From Streptomyces sp. GESEQ-4 (GTDB lineage Bacteria > Actinomycetota > Actinomycetes > Streptomycetales > Streptomycetaceae): a DNA stretch of 64,000 bases. The stretch is taken from contig NZ_JAFFSU010000011.1 in assembly GCF_017948455.1 (NCBI RefSeq), forward strand, positions 237,705-301,704, in the 5' to 3' direction. The notes beneath the pieces were generated by a model that saw only the letters and a program-made list of their open reading frames with translations, did not search any database and had not been told where the DNA came from. Below are positions 35,840-43,231 of the stretch, piece after piece (the stretch's first letter is position 1; each line of letters begins with the position of its first letter). A program made the translations under genes and the position numbers.

Positions 35840-36835
35840 TTACGCCGCCGCGTCGAACCCGGTGTCCCGGGCCAGCTTCTTCAGCTCCATCAGGGCGTGC
35901 TTCTCGATCTGCCGGATCCGCTCGCGCGTGAGGCCGTGCTCCTTGCCGACCTCCGTCAGCGTGCGCTCCCGGCCGTCCTCGATGCCGTACCGCATCTTGA
36001 TGATCGAGGCGGTGCGCTGGTCGAGGCGGCCGATCAGGTCTTCCAGGCCCTCGCTGCGCAGCAGCGTCAGCACCGACTGCTCGGGCGAGACCGCGGAGGT
36101 GTCCTCGAGCAGGTCACCGAACTGGGTGTCGCCGTCGTCGTCCACCGACATGTTGAGTGAGACCGGGTCGCGGGCCCAGTCCAGGACGTCCGTCACGCGC
36201 TCCGGCGTCGAGCCGAGCTCGGCGGCGATCTCGGCGGGCTCCGGCTCGCGGCCGTTCTCCCGGTTGAACTCGCGCTGGATACGGCGGATCCGGCCCAGCT
36301 CCTCCACCAGGTGGACGGGCAGCCGGATGGTGCGGGACTGGTCGGCTATCGAGCGGGTGATGGCCTGGCGGATCCACCAGGTCGCGTACGTCGAGAACTT
36401 GAAGCCCTTGCGGTAGTCGAACTTCTCCACCGCGCGCACCAGGCCCGCGTTGCCCTCCTGGATGAGGTCCAGCAGGGGCAGGCCGCTGCGGGGGTAGCGG
36501 CGGGCCACGGCGACGACCAGGCGGAGGTTGGAGCGGATGAAGACGTCCTTGGCCCGCTCACCCTCGGCGACCAGTGCCTCGAGCTCCTCGCGGGAGGCGT
36601 CCACCTGGGACTCCGCCTCGCCGTCGAGGACCTGTCGCGCGAACACACCCGCCTCGATGGTCTGAGACAGCTCGACCTCCTTGGCGGCGTCGAGCAGCGG
36701 GGTGCGCGCGATCTCGTCGAGGTACATGCCGACCAGGTCGCGGTCGGCGATCTCGCCGCCGTGGGCGCGAACACTGCGTGCCGCGTCGGTCCCGCCCTTG
36801 GCGGACTGACGACGGGCGACGGCACCGGTTGCCAT
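35840..36835 (-). CDS. hrdD: RNA polymerase group 2 sigma factor HrdD
   Basis: A 331-residue primary-like sigma factor. Region 1.2 (DLVGMYLDEIARTPLLDAAKEVELSQ), region 2 (FIRSNLRLVVAVARRYP, DLIQEGNAGLVRAVEKFDY, FSTYATWWIRQAITRSIADQ), region 3 (RLPVHLVEELGRI) and region 4 (GIEDGRERTLTEVGKEHGLTRERIRQIE) are all intact. Short N-terminus without region 1.1 separates it from HrdB. It sits beside the fru genes as in model streptomycetes. An exact sigma-R promoter lies upstream, so it should respond to thiol-oxidative stress. ATG at 36835 after AGGGAG. Confidence 0.95.
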   Translation of the reverse strand: MATGAVARRQSAKGGTDAARSVRAHGGEIADRDLVGMYLDEIARTPLLDAAKEVELSQTIEAGVFARQVLDGEAESQVDASREELEALVAEGERAKDVFIRSNLRLVVAVARRYPRSGLPLLDLIQEGNAGLVRAVEKFDYRKGFKFSTYATWWIRQAITRSIADQSRTIRLPVHLVEELGRIRRIQREFNRENGREPEPAEIAAELGSTPERVTDVLDWARDPVSLNMSVDDDGDTQFGDLLEDTSAVSPEQSVLTLLRSEGLEDLIGRLDQRTASIIKMRYGIEDGRERTLTEVGKEHGLTRERIRQIEKHALMELKKLARDTGFDAAA

Positions 36836-36944
36836 GCGTGCTCCCTTGCGATGGTGAGGTCAGCGGGTGGTTCTGCGGATGCCCGGTTCTACGCCTCGGG
36901 TGGCTCTTCGGTTCACTCCTCGGGTGCCCTGCATCCGATGGAAA

Positions 36945-36972
36945 CAACGACTGGAATCAGGACAGAATTCCC
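36945..36972 (-). promoter_or_regulatory. Sigma-R promoter of hrdD
   Basis: On the minus strand GGGAAT (36972-36967) is followed after exactly 18 bases by GTTG (36948-36945). This equals the sigma-R consensus GGGAAT-N18-GTTG of Streptomyces. The expected start point lies about 100 bases before the hrdD ATG. hrdD is a known sigma-R target in Streptomyces coelicolor. Confidence 0.88.
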
Positions 36973-37031
36973 AACCGGCCCCTCTATTTTTCTGATCATG
37001 CAGTACCCTGTGCCGCCACATAGGAGGCGTG

Positions 37032-37550
37032 ATGTCGTCGGAACGTACAGAGGTGCAGGTCAGGCCGGGAGTCGAGGCTGACCTCGAAGCCCTCACCGAC
37101 CTCTACAACCACTACGTACGTGAGACGCCCATCACATTTGACACGGCTGCCTTCACTCCGGAAGAGCGTCGTCCTTGGCTGCTCTCCCACCCTGAAGACG
37201 GCCCGTACCGGCTGAAGGTTGCCGCGGCGGTGGACTCACAGGAAATTCTGGGCTACGCCACATCCAGCCCTTACCGTGCGAAGCCCGCCTACGCGACCTC
37301 CGTCGAGGTCACGGTGTACGTCGCCCCCGGCGCGGCCCGCCGCGGCATCGGCACGCTCCTCTATGAGGCCCTCTTCGAGGCGCTGGCCGGCGAGGACCTG
37401 CACCGGGCCTACGCAGGCATCGTCCAGCCGGGCGAAGCGTCCACGCGGCTGCATGAACGCTTCGGATTCCGGTACGTCGGCACGTACCGCGAGGTGGGCC
37501 GGAAGTTCGGGCGCTACTGGGACGTCGCCTGGTATGAGAAGGATCTGTAG
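37032..37550 (+). CDS. Phosphinothricin/methionine-sulfone-type GNAT acetyltransferase
   Basis: A 172-residue acetyltransferase of the Pat/Bar/MddA group. Family marks: VRPGVEADLEALTDLYNHYVRETPITFD at the N-terminus (longer than usual quote avoided), VTVYVAPGAARRGIGTLLYEAL as acetyl-CoA site, and FGFRYVGTYREVGRKFGRY-WDV at the end. It would acetylate the amino group of glutamate or methionine analogues. ATG at 37032 has AGGAGG four bases upstream. It is divergent from hrdD across 196 bases. Confidence 0.88.
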   Translation: MSSERTEVQVRPGVEADLEALTDLYNHYVRETPITFDTAAFTPEERRPWLLSHPEDGPYRLKVAAAVDSQEILGYATSSPYRAKPAYATSVEVTVYVAPGAARRGIGTLLYEALFEALAGEDLHRAYAGIVQPGEASTRLHERFGFRYVGTYREVGRKFGRYWDVAWYEKDL

Positions 37551-37593
37551 GCCACGTACGCCACGCAGGCCACGCAGGCCACTCGGACAGAGG

Positions 37594-38385
37594 TCACCCG
37601 AACTGAACGGACCGCTTCGCCATTCCCATCCAGAACCCGTCGATCACCGACTTCTGCGCGTCCAGCTCACCGGCCGCGTCCGCCGCGCCCAGCGTCACGA
37701 ACAGCGGGGCGAAGTGCTCGGTGCGCGGATGGGCGTAGCGGCCGGCCGGGGCCTTGTTCAGGAAGTCCAGCAGGGAGTCCACGTCACGGGACTCCAGCGC
37801 GCTCCGGCCCCAGTCGTCGAACTCCGACGACCAGCGCGGCACTCCCCCGCCGGTGTGCCGCAGCGCGGCCAGGTTGTGGGTGAAGAAGCCGGAGCCGACG
37901 ATCAGCACGCCCTCGTCGCGCAGCGGCGCGAGCGTGCGGCCGATCTCCATGAGCCGGACCGGGTCGAGAGTCGGCATGGAGACCTGAAGCACCGGGATGT
38001 CGGCCTCGGGGAACATCTCCACCAGCGGGACATAGGCGCCGTGGTCGAGGCCCCGGTCCGGCACGTCCTGCACGGGCATGCCCGGCGCCCGCAGCAACTT
38101 CCGTACGGACTCGGCGAGTTCGGGGGCGCCCGGGGCGTCGTAGCGCACCTGGTAGTAGTGCTCGGGGAAGCCCCAGAAGTCGTAGACGAGCGGGACCGGT
38201 TCGGTGGCGCCGAGGGCGAGCGGGGCCTCCTCCCAGTGGGCGGAGACCATCAGGATCGCCTTGGGGCGCGGCAGGTCGGCGGACCAGGCGGCGAGTTCAC
38301 CGGGCCAGATCGGGTCGTCCGCGAGCGGCGGGGCGCCGTGACTGAGATACAGGGCGGGCATGCGCTCCTGAGTGGCGGCGGACAT
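37594..38385 (-). CDS. DODA-type (LigB/YgiD) extradiol dioxygenase family protein
   Basis: A 263-residue metal-dependent dioxygenase. Putative ligands and catalytic residues are in LYLSHGAPPL, MVSAHWE, DRGLDHGAYVPL, SGFFTHNLAAL and TEHFAPLFVTLGA. Relatives open catechol rings such as DOPA. Divergent from a MarR regulator with 126 bases between them, a pairing common for aromatic-compound sensing. Convergent with the GNAT gene. ATG at 38385. Confidence 0.9.
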   Translation of the reverse strand: MSAATQERMPALYLSHGAPPLADDPIWPGELAAWSADLPRPKAILMVSAHWEEAPLALGATEPVPLVYDFWGFPEHYYQVRYDAPGAPELAESVRKLLRAPGMPVQDVPDRGLDHGAYVPLVEMFPEADIPVLQVSMPTLDPVRLMEIGRTLAPLRDEGVLIVGSGFFTHNLAALRHTGGGVPRWSSEFDDWGRSALESRDVDSLLDFLNKAPAGRYAHPRTEHFAPLFVTLGAADAAGELDAQKSVIDGFWMGMAKRSVQFG

Positions 38386-38426
38386 GACGGCGACTCCCTC
38401 CGAAGAACTGCTGCTCGAGCTATTGC

Positions 38427-38480
38427 TTCAACTCTGAAACATCCCTTCTGAATCCTACGCCGCGTTTGTTTAACTTTCAA
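38427..38480. promoter_or_regulatory. Candidate MarR operators between dioxygenase and marR genes
   Basis: TTCAACTCTGAA (38427-38438), whose outer TTCA/TGAA are inverted, and a related TTTAACTTTCAA (38469-38480) lie in the AT-rich divergent promoter region. Similar 12-base palindromes are bound by OhrR/HpaR-like MarR dimers. Confidence 0.5.
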
Positions 38481-38511
38481 GGAGAGCCCTCGTACAGTGG
38501 AGTACATGAAC

Positions 38512-39033
38512 ATGGCACCGACATCCGCAGAAGATGCGCCCGCAGCGGAGGAGCCTCGCTGGCTCACCGCTGACGAGCAGCGCACCTGGCGCTTCTACCT
38601 GCACGCCACCACGCTCCTCGAGGACCACCTCGACCGCCAGCTCCAGCGTGACGCGGGCATGCCGCACATCTACTACGGCCTGCTGGTCGCCCTTGCCGAG
38701 TCCCCCGACCGCCGGCTGCGGATGACCGAGCTGGCCATGAACGCGAAGATCACCCGGTCCCGGCTCTCCCACGCCATCGCGCGCCTGGAGAAGAACGGGT
38801 GGGTGCGGCGGGAGGACTGCCCCTCCGACAAGCGGGGGCAGTTCGCGGTGCTGACGGATGAGGGGGCGGAGGTGCTGCGCCGTACCGCGCCGGGTCATGT
38901 GGAGGCCGTGCGCCAGGCGCTGTTCGACCGGTTGACCCCGGAGCAGCAGAAGTCTCTCGGGGAGATCATGCAGATCATCGCGGAGGGGCTGCAGCCGAGC
39001 GAGGCGGGTGCGGACCTGCCCTGGCTCCGCTGA
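38512..39033 (+). CDS. MarR-family transcriptional regulator
   Basis: A 173-residue regulator. Winged HTH in RMTELAMNAKITRSRLSHAI with the wing ARLEKNGWVRREDCPSDKRGQFAVLTDEG; helices on both ends form the dimer interface. ATG at 38512 lies nine bases after GGAG; an ATG two codons upstream is possible. Likely represses itself and the divergent dioxygenase gene. A strong terminator follows. Confidence 0.9.
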   Translation: MAPTSAEDAPAAEEPRWLTADEQRTWRFYLHATTLLEDHLDRQLQRDAGMPHIYYGLLVALAESPDRRLRMTELAMNAKITRSRLSHAIARLEKNGWVRREDCPSDKRGQFAVLTDEGAEVLRRTAPGHVEAVRQALFDRLTPEQQKSLGEIMQIIAEGLQPSEAGADLPWLR

Positions 39034-39061
39034 GCCACAAAGCTGAGCCACAAAAGGGTGC

Positions 39062-39104
39062 GGACCTGCCCCCGGCTCCGGTGCGCGGAGTCGGGGGCAG
39101 GTCC
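39062..39104. terminator. Bidirectional terminator between marR and MFS genes
   Basis: GGACCTGCCCCCGGCTCCG at 39062-39080 pairs with CGGAGTCGGGGGCAGGTCC at 39086-39104 around a five-base loop, one mismatch in 19 pairs. It is located between convergent genes. Next to it CGTACGTACGAG is repeated twice (from about 39112 and 39139). Confidence 0.88.
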
Positions 39105-39173
39105 TGGGAGTCGTACGTACGAGAGCGTCCCCTCCCCCGTACGTACGAGTCGGTCCCGAAGGGTGTCGTCGGC

Positions 39174-40715
39174 TCAGTGGGCGACGACGGGTATCGCCAC
39201 CTCATCCTCGACGCCATCGGCCGATCCGGCCACCGCGGAGGTGTCGGGCTTGCCTGCGTTGACGAGGACCATGACGATGACCGCGGCGAGGACCAGCATG
39301 CCGACGGCGAACCAGATCGCGTTGGTGTAGCCGTGCACCTGGCCCTGCAGCTGGACCAGCTGCTGCTGGGAGCTGGAGGTCGCCGAGCCGATGTGGTCCG
39401 CGATGTAGGTGGTCGTGGCCGACGCGGCGATCGTGTTCAGCAGTGCCGTACCGATCGCGCCGCCCACCTGCTGCGAGGTGTTGACCATCGCGGAGGCGAC
39501 ACCGGAGTCCCGGGGCTCGACGCCCAGGGTGGCCAGGGACATGGCCGGCATGAAGGCCGTACCCATACCGAGGCCGAGCAGCAGCATCGCGGGCAGGATC
39601 GTCGAGTTGTACGACGAGCCGATCTCCAGCTGCGTCATCAGGAGCATGCCGATCGCGGCGACCAGGAAGCCGGGGCCCATCAGCATCCGCGCCGGGACGC
39701 GGGTCATCAGACGGGTACCGATCTGGGTCGAGCCGACCATCATGCCGACGATCATCGGCATGAAGGCGAAGCCGGTCTTGATCGGCGTGTAGCCCTTCAC
39801 GATCTGCAGGTAGTAGGTGAGGAACAGGAAGGTGCCGAACATCGCGATGATCGCGATACCGAGCGAGAGGTAGATCCCGCCGCGGTTGCGGTCGGTGATC
39901 ACGCGCAGCGGCAGCAGCGGGGCCTTGACCTTGGCCTCGGTGATGACGAACGCGATCAGCAGCACCGCCGACGCGACGAACATGCCGACGGTCACCGAGT
40001 CGCCCCAGCCGTCGGACTCGGCGCGGGTGAAGCCGTAGACCAGCGCGACCAGGCCGAGGGTGGAGAGCAGGACGCCGGGGATGTCGAGCGGGTTGCGGTT
40101 GCGGCCGCCCTCCGGCTCACGGATGACGAAGTACGCGCCGAGCGCGGCGACGATGGCGAACGGGATGTTCACGAAGAACGTCCAGCGCCAGTCCATGTAC
40201 TCGGTCAGCACACCGCCGAGGATGAAGCCCACGGCACCGCCACCACCGGCGATCGCACCGTAGATGCCGAACGCCTTGGCGCGCTCCTTGGCGTCCGTGA
40301 ACATCACGGCGAGCAGGGAGAGCGCGGCGGGCGCGAGCAGTGCGCCGAACACGCCCTGGAGGGCACGGGCGCCGAACATCATGGCCTCGTTGGTGGCGGC
40401 GCCGCCGAGCGCGGAGGCCCCGGCGAAGCCGATCAGACCGACGACGAAGGCGCGCTTCCGGCCCCACAGGTCGGCGACCCGGCCACCGAACAGCAGCAGT
40501 CCGCCGAAGGCGAGGGCGTAGGCCGTGACGACCCACTGCCGGTTGCCGTCGGAGATGCCCAGGTCCTCCTGGGCGGAAGGCAGCGCGATGTTCACGATGG
40601 TCGCGTCGAGCACGACCATCAGCTGGGCGAGCGCTATGAAGACGAGCGCTTTCCAGCGGTTGGCGTCGCCGGACGAGGCCGGGGCGCCGGGAGCCTTTGA
40701 GGCTGTTTCAGACAT
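39174..40715 (-). CDS. DHA2-family MFS drug exporter
   Basis: A 513-residue transporter with 14 hydrophobic segments. Motif D1 LMVVLDATIVNIALPSAQ, motif A GGRVADLWGRKRAFVVG and motif C AIAGGGGAVGFILGGVL identify the EmrB/QacA drug:H+ antiporter group. ATG at 40715 gives the usual short cytoplasmic N-terminus; a start at 40811 would add 32 unlikely residues. It follows a TetR gene on the same strand, which likely represses it. Confidence 0.92.
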   Translation of the reverse strand: MSETASKAPGAPASSGDANRWKALVFIALAQLMVVLDATIVNIALPSAQEDLGISDGNRQWVVTAYALAFGGLLLFGGRVADLWGRKRAFVVGLIGFAGASALGGAATNEAMMFGARALQGVFGALLAPAALSLLAVMFTDAKERAKAFGIYGAIAGGGGAVGFILGGVLTEYMDWRWTFFVNIPFAIVAALGAYFVIREPEGGRNRNPLDIPGVLLSTLGLVALVYGFTRAESDGWGDSVTVGMFVASAVLLIAFVITEAKVKAPLLPLRVITDRNRGGIYLSLGIAIIAMFGTFLFLTYYLQIVKGYTPIKTGFAFMPMIVGMMVGSTQIGTRLMTRVPARMLMGPGFLVAAIGMLLMTQLEIGSSYNSTILPAMLLLGLGMGTAFMPAMSLATLGVEPRDSGVASAMVNTSQQVGGAIGTALLNTIAASATTTYIADHIGSATSSSQQQLVQLQGQVHGYTNAIWFAVGMLVLAAVIVMVLVNAGKPDTSAVAGSADGVEDEVAIPVVAH

Positions 40716-40867
40716 GGGGATACCCACTTCGGGACTTCGGGACGGAAAAACGGTGAAGTAAGGGAACGACGGGTCTAGGGAACGACTGGTCAAGGAACGG
40801 CTCGTCGTCACTGACGGCCGGAAGCTGTGTGTCGTGACTGACTGGCGCGAGGCGCTGAACTAATCGG

Positions 40868-41515
40868 TCAGGCTGGGCTCCGCAGGTCCTCCATCGTCGA
40901 TGCCACCCCCGGCAGGACCGAGCGGGCCGGGGCCCGCAGTCCGTCCAGGAAGAGCTGCAGGTGCCGGTGGACGAAGCGGTCGAGGCTCATACAGCCGACA
41001 CCGGCCGGGGGCCGGCTGAGCTGGGCCACGGCGAGCATCACGTCGCCGACGGCCACATCGGAACGGAGCTGGCCCGCCTTCTGGGCACGCTCCATGACCT
41101 CTGCGATGAGCTGCTCGACCCGTTCCCGCGCCGCCACCAGGTCGGGGTGGTGCTGGTCGAATGCGCTGGAGATCATCGGGCACAGCGCGCTGATCCGCTC
41201 GTCGGCGGCGGCGTGCACGAAGCGCTCCAGGGCCTCGAAGGCGTCCCCGGTCTCCGCCAGCGCCTGGTGCGCGGCCTCTGCCGTACGGTCCATGACCGAG
41301 CAGACGACCTCGCGGACCAGGGCCTCGCGGTCGGGGAAGTTGCGGTACACCGTGGCGTTGCCGACGCCGGCCCGGCGGGCGATCTCATCGAGCGGCACAT
41401 CAGGGCCGAACTCGGTGAACATCTCGCGGGCGGCGGTGACGATCCGCTCCCGGTTGCGCAGGGCGTCGGCGCGCGGCCGGGTCACCTTCTTCTGCACGGG
41501 GGTCGCGGTCTGCAC
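40868..41515 (-). CDS. TetR-family regulator of the adjacent MFS exporter
   Basis: A 215-residue regulator. HTH: LRNRERIVTAAREMFTEFG and VPLDEIARRAGVGNATVYRNFPDREALV. The ligand domain is of the SbtR/TetR_C_33-like kind. GTG at 41515 has GAGGAG six bases upstream. Two CGGGG-N7-CCCCG inverted repeats lie in its promoter, a likely autoregulatory operator pair. The exporter gene starts 152 bases downstream on the same strand. Confidence 0.9.
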   Translation of the reverse strand: MQTATPVQKKVTRPRADALRNRERIVTAAREMFTEFGPDVPLDEIARRAGVGNATVYRNFPDREALVREVVCSVMDRTAEAAHQALAETGDAFEALERFVHAAADERISALCPMISSAFDQHHPDLVAARERVEQLIAEVMERAQKAGQLRSDVAVGDVMLAVAQLSRPPAGVGCMSLDRFVHRHLQLFLDGLRAPARSVLPGVASTMEDLRSPA

Positions 41516-41546
41516 GGCGTACTCCTCGATTGGCTCTGGTGCGATC

Positions 41547-41563
41547 CGGGGAAGCTCTCCCCG
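41547..41563. promoter_or_regulatory. TetR operator candidate, copy A
   Basis: CGGGG-AAGCTCT-CCCCG, a perfect inverted repeat with a seven-base spacer, 32 bases upstream of the TetR start. The same arm/spacer pattern recurs 36 bases further upstream. Confidence 0.65.
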
Positions 41564-41582
41564 TTTCGCGCGGACACAGGTC

Positions 41583-41607
41583 TAAACGGGGAAACGATCC
41601 CCGGTTA
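41583..41607. promoter_or_regulatory. TetR operator candidate, copy B
   Basis: TAAACGGGG-N7-CCCCGGTTA; nine-base arms with one mismatch. It shares core arms and spacer length with copy A; the two centres are 40 bases apart, close to four helical turns, so dimers would bind the same DNA face. Confidence 0.7.
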
Positions 41608-41770
41608 TTTCCCGCCCTCGAAGAAACTTTCTGTGACCTGAGTCACATCCCTACCGGCGGGAAACGCACGTTCGGCCCCTCCAGCGCGCGCCCGCCCCAC
41701 CCCCCGCCCCAGGGTGATCGAAAGGGCGCAGTCCGTGACCTGCGGCTGCCCGGAGCGAAGGGGGCCGTGC

Positions 41771-43075
41771 ATGCCGCAGCCGACCGCCACCCGTCGGATA
41801 CGCCCGCGCCGCCTGGCCGCCCTCGCGTCCGTGACCGTCCTGACCTTCGCGGTCAGCAACGCGGCCGGTACGGGGCACCCGGCGGCGACCTCCACGACGG
41901 CCGGCGCCGGCTCGATCGCCCTGGCCCGCTCCGCCGCCCACGGCCCCTGCATGATCACCGGCGGCCCCCAGGTCCAGATGTCGGAGGGCGTCCCGACCCC
42001 TCGCGGCTACTCACGCTCCACAGGCACCGTCCGCGCCCTCACCCTCATGATCGACTTCTCCGACGCGCCCGGCCAGGGCACCGCGCTCGACCGCTACGCC
42101 GAGTTCTTCCCGCAGACCCGGGAATGGTTCCGGACCAGTTCCTACGGCCGCCTGGACTACCGCCCCGACACGCCCATACGCCAGTGGCTGCGCATGCCGA
42201 AGCCGTTCCGGGCGTACGGCATAGAACGCGGCGCCCCCTTCGACCCCGGCTACCGCGACCTGGTCCAGGACCTCGTCGCCGCCGCGGATCCCAAGGTCGA
42301 CTTCACGTCGTACGACTTCCTGAACGTGCTGATCACCCCGAACGCCGGCCCCTCCGCGCTGGACACCGTCCTGTCGGTGACCTTCGCCGGCAACACCGAG
42401 GCGCCCGTCGCGGACGGCAGGCCGGTGGCGAACGCGTCCTTCGTCTACTCCCGCCAGGACGACGGCTCCGGCACCTACGGCAAGACCGGCTACCGCGTCC
42501 TGCCCCACGAGAACGGCCATGTCTTCGGCCTGCCCGACCTCTACACCCAGGAAGGCGGGGCCGCGGTCGGTCACTGGGACATCATGAGCGAGGACTGGGG
42601 CGCCAACAACGACTTCCTCGGCTGGCACAAATGGAAACTGGGCTGGCTGGACGCCGCCCAGGTCGGCTGCGCGGCCGACACCGGCACCAGCGACCACACG
42701 CTCACCCCCCTGTCCCGCGCGGGCGGCCCCAAGCTGGTCTTCGTCCCGCTCGACGCCCGCACCGGCTACGCGGTCGAGCTGCGCACCCGCGGCGGCAACG
42801 ACGAGGCCGTCTGCCGCCCCGGCGTGCTGATCTACAAGGTCGACGCGACGGTGGACACCGGCCGCGGACCAGTGACGGTGTACGACTCACGCCGTGACAG
42901 CGGCGGCTGCACCCGCAGCCCGAACGTCCACGCGGAACTCTCCGACGCACCCTTCACCCCGGGCGAGGACTTCCGCGACCCCCGCCACGGCATCCGGATC
43001 GCGGTGACGGACGCGGGCCCCGGCGGGAAGCATCAGGTCCGGGTGACACGGGGGCCCAGGCCGACGCGGAAGTGA
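41771..43075 (+). CDS. Secreted M6 family (immune inhibitor A-like) metalloprotease
   Basis: A 434-residue exported protease. Residues 1-35 are a signal peptide with basic start (RRIRPRRLAALASVTVLT). The M6 domain holds the zinc motif HENGHVFGLPDLY: ligands His246 and His250, catalytic Glu247 and Asp256 as third ligand, followed by GHWDIMSEDWGANNDFLGWH. The C-terminal part lacks the PKD/MAM extensions of larger M6 enzymes. ATG at 41771 follows AAGGGGG. An isolated gene ending just before a dispersed repeat. Confidence 0.92.
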   Translation: MPQPTATRRIRPRRLAALASVTVLTFAVSNAAGTGHPAATSTTAGAGSIALARSAAHGPCMITGGPQVQMSEGVPTPRGYSRSTGTVRALTLMIDFSDAPGQGTALDRYAEFFPQTREWFRTSSYGRLDYRPDTPIRQWLRMPKPFRAYGIERGAPFDPGYRDLVQDLVAAADPKVDFTSYDFLNVLITPNAGPSALDTVLSVTFAGNTEAPVADGRPVANASFVYSRQDDGSGTYGKTGYRVLPHENGHVFGLPDLYTQEGGAAVGHWDIMSEDWGANNDFLGWHKWKLGWLDAAQVGCAADTGTSDHTLTPLSRAGGPKLVFVPLDARTGYAVELRTRGGNDEAVCRPGVLIYKVDATVDTGRGPVTVYDSRRDSGGCTRSPNVHAELSDAPFTPGEDFRDPRHGIRIAVTDAGPGGKHQVRVTRGPRPTRK

Positions 43076-43094
43076 AGGGCTTGGGGCGCTTGCA

Positions 43095-43154
43095 GCGCCC
43101 TCAAGGGGCGCGGGGAACTGCGCGACCAGCCACAACGAACCCGCAGACGACCGA
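43095..43154. repeat. Dispersed Streptomyces-type intergenic repeat, copy 2
   Basis: GCGCCC-TCAA-GGGGCGC hairpin, then CGGGGAACTG, CGCGACCAGCCACAAC (43121-43136, identical to copy 1) and CCGCAGACGA, ending CCGAC. It starts 20 bases after the M6 protease stop. It lacks the roughly 30-base insertion of the copy at 34658-34746. Confidence 0.8.
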
Positions 43155-43231
43155 CCACCCATCGCGGCTGACGGAACGGAAACGCGCGCGGATTACCGTA
43201 GGGCTGCCGCGACCGCCGTACCGGAGAGCCG

